NCBI RefSeq assembly: GCF_012035195.1
Contig: NZ_JAAVJH010000003.1
Span: 310,001 to 374,000 of the forward strand
Source of the DNA: Sphingomonas corticis
Lineage (GTDB): Bacteria > Pseudomonadota > Alphaproteobacteria > Sphingomonadales > Sphingomonadaceae
DNA length: 64,000 bases
Direction of reading: 5' to 3'
Part shown: piece after piece, positions 40,183 to 49,937 of the stretch
How positions within the stretch are numbered: position 1 is the stretch's first letter
How the letters are laid out: every line of letters starts with the position of its first letter
Made by a program: the position numbers and the translations under genes
The notes under the pieces: generated by a model
Databases searched by the model: none
What the model was told of the DNA's origin: nothing
The model's input: only the letters and a program-made list of their open reading frames with translations

Positions 40183-40919
40183 CCCGGCAACTCCCCGTTC
40201 AGCAGCAACAGGTCGCGCCACGCTTCCGCCTTGGCCGCCGGCCGCTCGATCAGCAGCCGGGGGTGGTGGGTGGCGACGACCTGGGTCACGGTACCGTTCT
40301 TATGGTGAAGGGGATGGTAACGTCCCCGCGCCTCTGCCGCGTTCGTCGTCAGGATGGCACGGGTCGCCGCATCTCCCATCACCAGCAGCCGCTTCGGCGC
40401 GACCAGCCCGGCGTGATGGCGCGCGATCTCCCCCAGTCGCGCCTCCACGTCGCGCGGCACGCGGCCGATCGGCGGACGGCGCGCGCAGACCGAGGCGAGC
40501 AGCACCGTCTCGCGCGACTGGCCGATCGCGGCGAGCATCCGGTCGAACAATGCGCCGACCGCACCTTCGAGCAGCGCCTCCCGGTCGCCGCGCTCGGGAC
40601 AGTCGAGCAGCACCATGATCGACGCGTCCGCGGGGCCGCGCGACGCGAACGCCGCGCCGCCCCAGTCGCGGTCGGGCGCCTGTTCCCCGGCACGCCACGC
40701 CGCGAACGCCTCCAGCGTGTCGGGCAGGGCGGCGGCGGGCGCCGCAGGAGAGGAGGCAAATGAGGGATGGGGGGCGGGCGTCGCCGGCTCGATCGGAGCG
40801 GGCGCGTCCAGCCACGCGAAGGGCGCATCCTCCACCAGCACGTCGACGCCCGCGTCGCGCCACCATTCCAGCGCGCTGGCCGTCAGTGCCTGCCAATCGA
40901 GATTCTGGTCGGCCCCCAT
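40179..40919 (-). CDS. Uracil-DNA glycosylase superfamily protein, atypical
   Basis: 246 residues from ATG 40919. The C-terminal 170 residues fit the UDG fold: a helix ALFDRMLAAIGQ, LLASVCARRPP, LLVMGDAATRAIL, and THHPRLLIERP in place of the usual HPS motif. Motif 1, normally GEAPG, reads LLDCPERGD, and the family-4 cluster cysteines are not seen. The N-terminal 90 residues are Pro/Ala-rich. Possibly a variant or inactive glycosylase. The stop is coupled to the transglycosylase start. Confidence 0.78.
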   Translation of the reverse strand: MGADQNLDWQALTASALEWWRDAGVDVLVEDAPFAWLDAPAPIEPATPAPHPSFASSPAAPAAALPDTLEAFAAWRAGEQAPDRDWGGAAFASRGPADASIMVLLDCPERGDREALLEGAVGALFDRMLAAIGQSRETVLLASVCARRPPIGRVPRDVEARLGEIARHHAGLVAPKRLLVMGDAATRAILTTNAAEARGRYHPLHHKNGTVTQVVATHHPRLLIERPAAKAEAWRDLLLLNGELPG

Positions 40920-41082
40920 CGCCTTGTCGGTAGCAGCTTTCGTCCCGCGTGAGGAGATGCGCCGCGCGGGCGTCCTTTGTGCCATTGACGGCAGGGGCCG
41001 TTCGCTGGCACCGCGAACGGCGGGGAAGGTGGCGGAACGGGGCCGGAATGCCCGTACCTCATCTTCGAAAAGGAGAAGACGA

Positions 41083-42741
41083 GTGAGCGATCGCGAATCC
41101 ATGCCGTATGACGTGGTGATCGTCGGCGCCGGCCCCGCCGGCCTGTCGGCGGCGATCCGGCTGAAACAGGTGGCGGCACAGCGCGAGGCCGACATCTCCG
41201 TGTGCGTGCTGGAGAAGGGATCGGAGGTCGGCGCGCACATCCTGTCCGGCGCGACGATCGACCCGCAGGCGCTGGACGAGCTGCTGCCGACGTGGCGCGA
41301 GGACGGCTGCCCGCTGGCCGAGGTGCCGGTGACCAGCAACCTGCACTGGGTGCTGACGAAGGGCGGCAAGTTCAACCTGCCGCACCTGTGGACTCCGCCG
41401 TTCCTGCACAACAAGGGGACGTACACCGGCTCGCTGGGCAATCTGTGCCGCTGGCTGGCCGGCAAGGCGGAGGAGCTGGGCGTGGAGATCTTCCCCGGAT
41501 TCGCCGCGGCGGAGATCCTGTTCCACGAGGACGGGAGCGTGAAGGGCGTCGCCACCGGCGACATGGGCGTGGCGCGCGACGGCACGCGCAAGCCCGACTG
41601 GCAGCCGGGGCTGGAGCTGCACGCCAAATATACCTTCTTTTCCGAAGGGTGCCGCGGGCATCTGTCCAAGGAGCTGATCCGACTGTTCGACCTGGCGCGC
41701 GACAGCGACCCGCAGGTCTACGGCCTGGGCGTGAAGGAGCTGTGGGACATCGACCCCGCGCTGCACGAGCAGGGAACCGTGGTGCACACGCAGGGCTGGC
41801 CGCTCAGCGAGCATGGCGCCAACGGCGGCGGCTGGATCTACCACCAGGCCAACGGGCAGGTCTCGATCGGCTTCGTGACGTGGCTGAATTATTCCAACCC
41901 CTACGTCTCCCCGTTCCAGGAAATGCAGAAGTGGAAGACGCACCCGGCCGTCGCCGCGCTGCTGAAGGGCGGCAAGCGCGTCAGCTACGGCGCGCGCGCG
42001 ATCAGCGACGGCGGGTTGCAGTCGATCCCCAAGCTGGTGTTCCCGGGCGGGGCGCTGATCGGCGACAGCGCGGGCTTCCTGAACGTGCCGCGGATCAAGG
42101 GCACGCACACCGCGATGAAGACGGGGATGCTGGCCGCCGAAGCCGCGGTGGACGCGATCGTCTCGCAGCGCCAGTCGGACGAGCTGGCCGCCTATCCGCA
42201 GGCGTTCGAGACGTCGTGGGTGAAGAAGGAATTGTCGATCGTCCGCAACGTGGTGCCGCTGGTGAAGAAGTTCGGCGACTTTCTCGGCTCCGGCATCGCG
42301 GGCGTCGCGATGTGGATGGAATATCTCGGCCTCAAGTGGCCCTTCACGATGAAGCACCATCCCGATCACGAGAGCCTGTGGCGCAAGGACCTGGTCTCGA
42401 AGATCGACTATCCCAAGCCCGACGGCGTGCTGACGTTCGACCGCCTGTCCAGCGTGTTCCTGTCGAACACCAACCATGAGGAGGACCAGCCGGTCCACCT
42501 GACGCTGAAGGACCCGTCGATCCCGGTCGAGTACGACCTGCCGATGTACGACGAGCCGGCGCAGCGATACTGCCCGGCGGGCGTGTACGAGATCGTCGGC
42601 GAGGACACGGGCGATCCCCGGTTCGTCATCAACGCGCAGAATTGCGTCCACTGCAAGACGTGCGACATCAAGGACCCCACGCAGAACATCAACTGGGTGG
42701 TGCCCGAGGGGGGCGGCGGGCCGAACTATCCGAATATGTGA
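41083..42741 (+). CDS. Electron transfer flavoprotein-ubiquinone oxidoreductase
   Basis: 552 residues, membrane-associated FAD/[4Fe-4S] enzyme passing electrons from ETF to ubiquinone. FAD site DVVIVGAGPAGLSAAIRL near the start, VLEKGSEVGAHILSGA, and the C-terminal cluster Cys in YCPAGVY and NCVHCKTCDIKDP, ending with PEGGGGPNYPNM. GTG 41083 has AGGAG 8 nt upstream. Divergent from the UDG-like gene. Confidence 0.97.
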   Translation: MSDRESMPYDVVIVGAGPAGLSAAIRLKQVAAQREADISVCVLEKGSEVGAHILSGATIDPQALDELLPTWREDGCPLAEVPVTSNLHWVLTKGGKFNLPHLWTPPFLHNKGTYTGSLGNLCRWLAGKAEELGVEIFPGFAAAEILFHEDGSVKGVATGDMGVARDGTRKPDWQPGLELHAKYTFFSEGCRGHLSKELIRLFDLARDSDPQVYGLGVKELWDIDPALHEQGTVVHTQGWPLSEHGANGGGWIYHQANGQVSIGFVTWLNYSNPYVSPFQEMQKWKTHPAVAALLKGGKRVSYGARAISDGGLQSIPKLVFPGGALIGDSAGFLNVPRIKGTHTAMKTGMLAAEAAVDAIVSQRQSDELAAYPQAFETSWVKKELSIVRNVVPLVKKFGDFLGSGIAGVAMWMEYLGLKWPFTMKHHPDHESLWRKDLVSKIDYPKPDGVLTFDRLSSVFLSNTNHEEDQPVHLTLKDPSIPVEYDLPMYDEPAQRYCPAGVYEIVGEDTGDPRFVINAQNCVHCKTCDIKDPTQNINWVVPEGGGGPNYPNM

Positions 42742-42806
42742 GGATGGCATCGGGGGTGGCATGTGAGGGGTGGCCGCGGCAGGCCGTGCTGGGCTAGGCT
42801 GGCGGC

Positions 42807-44486
42807 ATGACCCGTCTCCAACCCGCCGCACCACCCCGGCGCACGCCGGGGGCCCGTTGCGTCGGCCAGGATGACGGACCCCGGCGCGCCGTCACGATCG
42901 TTCCCCGGCTGAATCCCGGCGTGCGCCGGGGTGGTCGCCTCCTCGCCGTCGCCGCGCTGCTGCTCGCCACCCCCGCGCACGCCGTCACCGGCGACCTCGC
43001 CGCGTACATGCGCGCGCGCGCCGCCGATGCGGACGGGCGGCCGGCGGCGGCGGCGCAGGATTACGCCCGCGCGCTTGCCGCCGACGCCGCCAGCCCGGTG
43101 GTCGCGATCCGCGCCTATCGCGAGGCGGTGCGCGCGGGCGACCTGGCGCTCGCCGACCGCGCCGCCGCGGCGCTGGGCGGGGCGGCGCCCGCCGACGCCG
43201 CGCTGCTGGCCGCGGGACAGGCGGTGCGCGATCCCGCCACCGCCGGGGCGGCGATCGACCGGCTGGCCGCGGGACAGTTCGCCATCTTCGCGCCCGCGCT
43301 GCGCGCCTGGACCGGCCGGGAGAGCGCGACGCCGGCTGCCACGAGCGCGGGAGGAGGCGACGCCATCGCGCGCCGCCTGCTGGAGGAGACGCGCGCGCTG
43401 GCGCAGATCGCGCGCGGCGACACCGATGCGGGCCTGGCCGCGCTCCACGCCCGGCTGGGCAACGATCAGGCGGCGCAGGACAACCGCCTGTTCGCGGCGC
43501 GGCTGCTGATCGCGCAGGGCAAGGCGGCGGCGGCGCGCACGCTGCTGGTGGGCGAGGCGCCCGCGATCGTCGCGCTGCGCGCGCGGGTGGACGATCGCGC
43601 CGCGGGCGTGGCGCCGACGCTGGCCTCCGCCGCCTCGCACCTGTTCGCGCGGGTCGCCTCCGACCTCGCGCTCGGTCCGCCCTCGCCGGTCAGCTACGCG
43701 CTGCTGCGCGCGGCGCTGCGCGCGGACCCGCGCAACGATCGCGCCGCCATTCTGCTCGCCGGGGCGCTGGCGCGCGACGGCGCGACCGACCAGGCGGTGG
43801 CGACGCTGGCCGCGATCCCCGCCGACAGCATCCACGCCGCCGCCGCCGCCACCGGGCGCGTGCAGATCCTGGCGGCCGCCGGCCGCGACGAGGAGGCGCT
43901 GGCCGCCGCGCGCGCCGCGGGAACCGCCAGCGCGGCGGACGCGAGCCGGCTCGCCGACCTGTACCTGCGGCTCGATCGCCCGGCGGAGGCGGTGCCGCTC
44001 TACCGCGCCCTGGTCGAGCGCGCGGGAGCCGGTTGGGCCGAGTGGCTCCAGCTGGGTGCCGCGCTGGAGCTGGCCGGCGACTGGGCGGCGGCGCGCCCGG
44101 CGCTGGAGCGGGCGGTGGCACTGGGGCCGGAGCAGCCGCTGGCGCTCAACCATCTCGGCTACTCGCTGATCGAGCATGGCGAGCGTGCGGGCGCGGCGCA
44201 GGCGATGCTGGAGAAGGCGGCGCGACTGCAGCCCGACGACGCCGCCATCGCCGATTCTCTGGGCTGGTCCTTCTATCGCCGCGGGCAGCTGGCGCGCGCT
44301 CTGCCGCTGATCGAGCGCGCCGCCGCCGCCGACCCGGCCAATGCGGAGATCGCGGAGCACCTGGGCGACGTCTACTGGTCCGCCGGGCGCCGGTTCGAGG
44401 CGCGCTACGCCTGGACCGCGGCGCGGCAGATGGGCGAGGGCGACGATGCCGCGCGGCTGGCGACGAAGATCGCGGACGGGCTGTGA
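42807..44486 (+). CDS. Secreted or periplasmic TPR-repeat protein
   Basis: 559 residues from ATG 42807, with the last 450 forming tetratricopeptide-like helical pairs; the clearest are near the end (AEWLQLGAALELAGDWAAAR, then ALNHLGYSLIEHGERAGAAQ, then ADSLGWSFYRRGQLARALPL). A signal peptide core (LLAVAALLLATPAHA) occurs only after about residue 44. The first 43 codons include two arms of a 20-bp inverted repeat, so GTG 42921 may be the true start. Coupled by GTGA to ispE. Confidence 0.85.
   Translation: MTRLQPAAPPRRTPGARCVGQDDGPRRAVTIVPRLNPGVRRGGRLLAVAALLLATPAHAVTGDLAAYMRARAADADGRPAAAAQDYARALAADAASPVVAIRAYREAVRAGDLALADRAAAALGGAAPADAALLAAGQAVRDPATAGAAIDRLAAGQFAIFAPALRAWTGRESATPAATSAGGGDAIARRLLEETRALAQIARGDTDAGLAALHARLGNDQAAQDNRLFAARLLIAQGKAAAARTLLVGEAPAIVALRARVDDRAAGVAPTLASAASHLFARVASDLALGPPSPVSYALLRAALRADPRNDRAAILLAGALARDGATDQAVATLAAIPADSIHAAAAATGRVQILAAAGRDEEALAAARAAGTASAADASRLADLYLRLDRPAEAVPLYRALVERAGAGWAEWLQLGAALELAGDWAAARPALERAVALGPEQPLALNHLGYSLIEHGERAGAAQAMLEKAARLQPDDAAIADSLGWSFYRRGQLARALPLIERAAAADPANAEIAEHLGDVYWSAGRRFEARYAWTAARQMGEGDDAARLATKIADGL
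42831..42934. repeat. 20-bp perfect inverted repeat at the start of the TPR gene
   Basis: Positions 42831-42850 and 42915-42934 are exact reverse complements. Each arm is itself a small palindrome (CCCCGGCG-CA-CGCCGGGG and CCCGGCG-TG-CGCCGGG). The element overlaps the first codons of the TPR protein, so it is either translated or a sign that translation starts later. Confidence 0.8.
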
Positions 44487-45310
44487 TACGGGAGGCCGCG
44501 CCGGCGAAGATCAACCTCGCGCTCCACGTCCGCCGCCGCCGCGACGACGGCTATCACGAGCTGGAGACGCTGTTCGCCTTCGCGCGCCACGGCGACGAGG
44601 TGGAGGTGCAGCGCTGGCCGGTGCCCTGCTTCGCGGTCGTCGGGCCGTTCGCCGCGGGACTGGCCGGATCGGACAATCTGGTCGTCCGCGCCGAAGCCGC
44701 GTTCCGCGCCGCGTTCGGCGTCGCGCAGCCGCACGCGATCATGCTCGACAAGCACCTGCCCGTCGCGTCGGGCATCGGCGGCGGATCGGCCGACGCGGCG
44801 GCGACGCTGCGCGCGCTGGCGCGGCTGCACGGCGTGGCGGCGGACGACCCGCGACTGTTCGCCGTCGCCGCCGCGCTCGGTGCGGACGTGCCCGCCTGCC
44901 TGCTCGGCCGCGCCACCTTCGGCAGCGGGCGCGGGGACGCGCTGGTGCCGGTCCCGGGGCTGGGCGATATGCCCGCGCTGCTCGTCAATCCCGGTGTGGC
45001 GGTCTCCACCGCGGCGGTGTTCGCGCGGTGGGACGGGACCGACCGTGGCCCGGTCGCCGCGGGCGAGACGCTGGCGCGCGCGCTCGCCGGGCGCAACGAT
45101 CTCCAGTCGCCCGCGGCGGCGATCGCCCCGGTGATCGCCGAGGTCGTCGCGCTGCTCGCCGCCCAGCCGGGCGCCACGCTGGCGCGGATGTCGGGATCGG
45201 GCGCGACCTGCTTCGCGCTGTTCGCCGACGCCGCCGCGCGCGACGCCGCCGACGCCGCCGTGGCGTGCGCGCGGCCCGGCTGGTGGCGGCTGGCGACGAC
45301 GATCGCGTGA
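44483..45310 (+). CDS. ispE: 4-diphosphocytidyl-2-C-methyl-D-erythritol kinase
   Basis: 275-residue GHMP kinase in the MEP isoprenoid pathway. Start motif EAAPAKINLALHV, ATP loop LPVASGIGGGSADAAATL, and the end motif ARMSGSGATCFALF. GTG start overlaps the TPR stop, and its own stop overlaps the next GTG. Confidence 0.96.
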   Translation: MIREAAPAKINLALHVRRRRDDGYHELETLFAFARHGDEVEVQRWPVPCFAVVGPFAAGLAGSDNLVVRAEAAFRAAFGVAQPHAIMLDKHLPVASGIGGGSADAAATLRALARLHGVAADDPRLFAVAAALGADVPACLLGRATFGSGRGDALVPVPGLGDMPALLVNPGVAVSTAAVFARWDGTDRGPVAAGETLARALAGRNDLQSPAAAIAPVIAEVVALLAAQPGATLARMSGSGATCFALFADAAARDAADAAVACARPGWWRLATTIA

Positions 45311-46008
45311 TCGCGCTGCACCTCGACGCGGGCGTCGCGACGCTGACGCTGGATCGCGCGCCGGCGCGCAACGCCCTGCCCGTGGCGGCGTGGCACGCGC
45401 TGGCGGATGCAGCGGCGCGGGTGGACGCGGACGCGCGCGTCGTCGTGATCGCCAGCGCGGTGCCCGGGATCTTCTCCGCCGGCGCGGACCTCGCCGAACT
45501 CGCCCGGCTGACCGACGACGTGCCCGCGCGCGCCGCCTTTCGCGAGGCCATGCGCGCGGGGATCGAGGCGGTGGCGCGGCTGCCGGTGCCGACGCTCGCC
45601 GCGGTGGAAGGCGGATGCTTCGGCGCCGCGGTGGCGCTGGCGATGGCATGCGACCTGATCGTCGCCGCGCCGGCCGCGCGTTTCGCCATCCCGCCGGCGC
45701 GGCTGGGCATCGGCTATCCCGCGGCGGACGTGGCGCGGCTGGTCGCGCGGGTGGGGCAGGGGGCGGCGGCGCGGCTGCTGTTCACCGCCGAGGCGATCGA
45801 CGCGGACGAGGCGCGGCGGATCGGCCTGGCCGACGCGATCGGCAATCCCGCCGCCGTCGCCCACCGCATCGCCGCCAACGATCCGGGGGCGCTCGCCCTT
45901 CTGAAGCGGATGCTGCGCGATCCCGGCGACGTCGCGCACGACGCCGCGTTCGAGGCGAGCTTCGGCAGCGCTGCCTTTCGCGCAGGGACGCAGCGCTACC
46001 GCCCTTGA
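45307..46008 (+). CDS. Enoyl-CoA hydratase/isomerase family protein
   Basis: 233-residue crotonase fold. Oxyanion-hole segments are seen: FSAGADLAELARL and EGGCFGAAVALAMACDLIVA. The usual second catalytic Glu (IPEIKLG-like) reads IPPARLGIGYPA, and the first Glu position also looks changed, so it may not be a standard hydratase. GTG start coupled to ispE (GTGA). Substrate unknown. Confidence 0.85.
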   Translation: MIALHLDAGVATLTLDRAPARNALPVAAWHALADAAARVDADARVVVIASAVPGIFSAGADLAELARLTDDVPARAAFREAMRAGIEAVARLPVPTLAAVEGGCFGAAVALAMACDLIVAAPAARFAIPPARLGIGYPAADVARLVARVGQGAAARLLFTAEAIDADEARRIGLADAIGNPAAVAHRIAANDPGALALLKRMLRDPGDVAHDAAFEASFGSAAFRAGTQRYRP

Positions 46009-46020
46009 TTTCGCACTGAA

Positions 46021-46035
46021 GTTCTCCACTTGTTC
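46021..46035 (+). promoter_or_regulatory. SOS box (LexA site) of recA
   Basis: GTTC-TCCACTT-GTTC is an exact match to the alphaproteobacterial LexA operator GTTC-N7-GTTC. It lies 76 nt before the recA ATG, a normal distance, so recA is probably DNA-damage inducible. Confidence 0.85.
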
Positions 46036-46110
46036 TTTTGGAACGGATGGGGTACATCCAACACTCGCGTTGAACGAAGCGCGCGGGTGCTCTAGCGAGG
46101 GACAAGGCAG

Positions 46111-47184
<1,074 letters not shown>

Positions 47185-47358
47185 TCGCGCGACCTGGAGA
47201 GGGCGGATCGACGCGGACGGGTGGCGTCGACGGGTCGACGGTCGAGCGGGGCGGTGCTGCATGACACGGGCAGGCGGGGAGGCAGGCGGGGAGGTGGCGG
47301 TGGCGCCGGCGCGGCCGGGCCCGCGGCTGGCGGGCGGTGTCGCCCTTCTCGCGCGGCG

Positions 47359-48198
47359 GTGACCGACGCTGCCGCCTGGACCGGCGCGGTGGGGCGCAGC
47401 TGGGCGGCGGAACATGCGCGGACCGAGCGTGCCTTTGCCGCGATCGGCGCGACGCTGGACGCCGCGGTCACCGCCGTGGCACCCGCGGCCGGGTGCGCGG
47501 TGGACCTGGGCTGTGGCGTCGGCGGCACCGCGCTCGCGCTCGCCGCCGTGCGACCGGAACTGGCAATCACCGGCGCGGACCTGTCCGAAGACCTGCTCGC
47601 GATCGCCCGCGGGCGCGTCGGCGGACGGGGCGGTCCCGCCTTCGTCGCGGGCGATGCGGTGGCGGTCGCGGAGGAACTCGCGCCTGTCGACCTCCTCGTC
47701 TCGCGCCACGGCGTCATGTTCTTCGCCGATCCCGCTGCGTCCTTCGCGCGGCTGCGCAAGGCGTGCCGGCCGGGCGCGCCGCTCGTCTTCTCCTGCTTCC
47801 GCCCGCGACGCGAGAACGACTGGTCGGCCGCGGTCGACGCCGCGCTCGGCCTCCGCGTGCCGGCGTCACCGGGCTACGCCCCCGGTCCGTACGGCTTCGC
47901 CGATCGCTGCTTCGTCGCCGGGATGCTCGCACGAGCCGGGTGGCGCGACGCCGGCGTCGCCGCGCACGACGTCCGCTACGTCGTCGGCGCCGGCGCGGAT
48001 CCGGTCGCCGACGCGCTCGGCTTCTACCGCCGCATCGGCACGGCCGCCGCGGCGCTCGCCGCCGCCGACCCGGCGACGCGCGCCGCGATGGAGGCGCGGC
48101 TCGCCGACCTGTTCGCCGCACGGACCCGCGACGGCGTCGTCGCGTTCACTGCCGCGATCTTCGTCTGGCACGCCGTCGCAGCAGGGGACACCGAATGA
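47359..48198 (+). CDS. Class I SAM-dependent methyltransferase
   Basis: 279 residues from GTG 47359 (MTDAAAWTGAVGRSWAAEHA). SAM motif I VDLGCGVGGTALALA, acidic ADLSEDLLAIA, and post-motif FADPAASFARLRKACRPGAP. Small-molecule type; substrate unknown. The open frame before this start is low-complexity Gly/Arg. Its stop overlaps the GST start (ATGA), so the pair is coupled. Confidence 0.85.
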   Translation: MTDAAAWTGAVGRSWAAEHARTERAFAAIGATLDAAVTAVAPAAGCAVDLGCGVGGTALALAAVRPELAITGADLSEDLLAIARGRVGGRGGPAFVAGDAVAVAEELAPVDLLVSRHGVMFFADPAASFARLRKACRPGAPLVFSCFRPRRENDWSAAVDAALGLRVPASPGYAPGPYGFADRCFVAGMLARAGWRDAGVAAHDVRYVVGAGADPVADALGFYRRIGTAAAALAAADPATRAAMEARLADLFAARTRDGVVAFTAAIFVWHAVAAGDTE

Positions 48199-48854
48199 CC
48201 ATCATCGTCCACCATCTCGAGAACAGCCGCTCGCAGCGCGTGCTGTGGCTGCTGGAGGAGCTGGAGCTGCCCTACGAGGTGAAGCGCTACGAGCGGGACA
48301 AGGCGACGATGCTCGCCCCGCCCGAGCTGCGCGCGATCCACCCGCTCGGCAAGTCGCCGGTGATCGAGGACACCGCACCGCAGGACGGGGGCGGGCGCCG
48401 GGTCGTGGCGGAGACGGGGGCGATCGCCGAGTATCTGGTCGATCGCGCGGACGGGCGGCTCGGCTCGCCGTCGCGCCGCGACGCCGCGCTCGATTACCGC
48501 TTCTTCCTGCACTATGCCGAGGGCTCGCTGATGCCGCCGCTGCTGCTGCTGCTGGTCCTCTCGCGCATCCCGTTGCTGGGCAAGCGCGCGGCAAAGCGGG
48601 TGCAGCCGATGCTGGACCGCCACCTCGACTTCGTCGAGGCGCGGCTGGCGGACCGCCCCTGGTTCGCGGGCGATGCGCTGACCGCGGCGGACGTGATGAT
48701 GAGCTTCCCGCTGGAGGCGGCGGTCAGCCGCGGCGGCCTGGGCGCATCGCGTCCGAACACCATGGCGTGGCTGGAGCGCGTCCACGCGCGTCCCGCCTAC
48801 CAGCGCGCGCTCGCCGCGGGCGGCCCCTACGCCTATGCCGGCGGGCCAGCGTGA
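48195..48854 (+). CDS. Glutathione S-transferase
   Basis: 219 residues. N-terminal thioredoxin fold with HHLENSRSQRVLWLLEELEL and the cis-Pro region GKSPVIED, followed by an all-helical C-domain (RPWFAGDALTAADVMMSFPL). It resembles bacterial Gst genes; substrate unknown. Coupled to the methyltransferase. The next 336 nt (48855-49190) contain no frame or signal I can support. Confidence 0.92.
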   Translation: MTIIVHHLENSRSQRVLWLLEELELPYEVKRYERDKATMLAPPELRAIHPLGKSPVIEDTAPQDGGGRRVVAETGAIAEYLVDRADGRLGSPSRRDAALDYRFFLHYAEGSLMPPLLLLLVLSRIPLLGKRAAKRVQPMLDRHLDFVEARLADRPWFAGDALTAADVMMSFPLEAAVSRGGLGASRPNTMAWLERVHARPAYQRALAAGGPYAYAGGPA

Positions 48855-49190
48855 TCGCGGGAGCGTGACGATCCCCGCTCGTCCGCCGAGCGACGGCCGA
48901 CCTTCGCTCGCGCCGGTGCAAGGCGCGACGTCACCGGTGATCTCGCCGCGCCGAGACGCGTGTCGGGATGGCGGAGGTTGGCGAGGTACGGCCGACGATG
49001 CGCGTCGCGCGCCGTCGTATCGGGCTGCCCGATCGGGTCCCGGTCGCCGCCCCTGAGCAGCGTCGGGTCGGGTCATCGCGCCGGCTATGCGTGACGCGCG
49101 AACCGCACCGCGACTACGTGACGGGGCCGCGATCCGTCGCCGGACGCGAGCGGTCGGCGAGCCGCCGGCGCCCCGCCTCCGCCCGCCCGA

Positions 49191-49820
49191 TCACCAGCCC
49201 CACGGCCGCTCGCGATACCATTTGGTGATGACGTACTTGGTCCCGGCGCGCACCTTCATGCCGTGGTGGATCGTGGCGGGGTTCAGCAATCCGTCCGCGC
49301 GGCGATTGTCCCAGCAGACCAGCTTTCCCGTCTCCGGCTGGATCGTCTTGTCCACCGCCTTGAACCGCGTCGCGCCGCCCGCCTCGGGTTCGTTGAGATA
49401 GACCATCGCCGTCCACGTCCGGTTGCCCGCGACCGAGCAATAGCGGTCGTAATCGACGCCGTTCGGCTCGAAATAGTCGGTGTGCGCCTTGAACTCCTGC
49501 CCCACGGCGTAGCGCTGGCCCTGCAGCGGCTCGCCGTGCAGCGGGTCGAGGCCGGTGAACGCGGCCAGCGCCGCGTCCACCGCCGCCACCAGCGGGTCCG
49601 CGGCGGCCAGGTCGCAGGTCTCGCTGGTGCGGAACGCCGCGTCGCCGTTGAAGTCGGACACGGTGGAGGGGCGGCGCTGCGCGTCGATCATCGCGACCAG
49701 CCCGGCGCAGGCGCCCGCGTCGAGGAAGCCACGCTTCACGAACAGCGTCAGCTTGGGGCTGGGTACTCGCTGGATGCCCGGCTGCGCGGCGATGCGCGCG
49801 GCGATCGATGCGTCGGCCAT
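49191..49820 (-). CDS. 2OG-Fe(II) oxygenase (prolyl 4-hydroxylase type)
   Basis: 209 residues. Iron ligands His113 and Asp115 in HTDYFEPN and His186 in IHHGMKV, with Lys195 in AGTKYVITKWYRERP binding 2-oxoglutarate. This is the P4Hc domain pattern; it hydroxylates a protein or small molecule that is not predictable. Divergent from gspC. Confidence 0.93.
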   Translation of the reverse strand: MADASIAARIAAQPGIQRVPSPKLTLFVKRGFLDAGACAGLVAMIDAQRRPSTVSDFNGDAAFRTSETCDLAAADPLVAAVDAALAAFTGLDPLHGEPLQGQRYAVGQEFKAHTDYFEPNGVDYDRYCSVAGNRTWTAMVYLNEPEAGGATRFKAVDKTIQPETGKLVCWDNRRADGLLNPATIHHGMKVRAGTKYVITKWYRERPWGW

Positions 49821-49937
49821 ACCGATGTTCCTGCCACCGCGCGCGCCCGCACCTCAAGCGGAGAAATATTACACAAGGCTGCAATGCCGCTGTAACATGT
49901 CGCACGTAGCCGGCGCGGGCGGGAGTTTTGCAGGCGG

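Noticed and set aside
48855..49190. 336-nt gap between GST and the 2OG-Fe(II) oxygenase
   Set aside because: Several short frames exist, but none has a ribosome site, family motif or credible composition, and I see no terminator or repeat of note.
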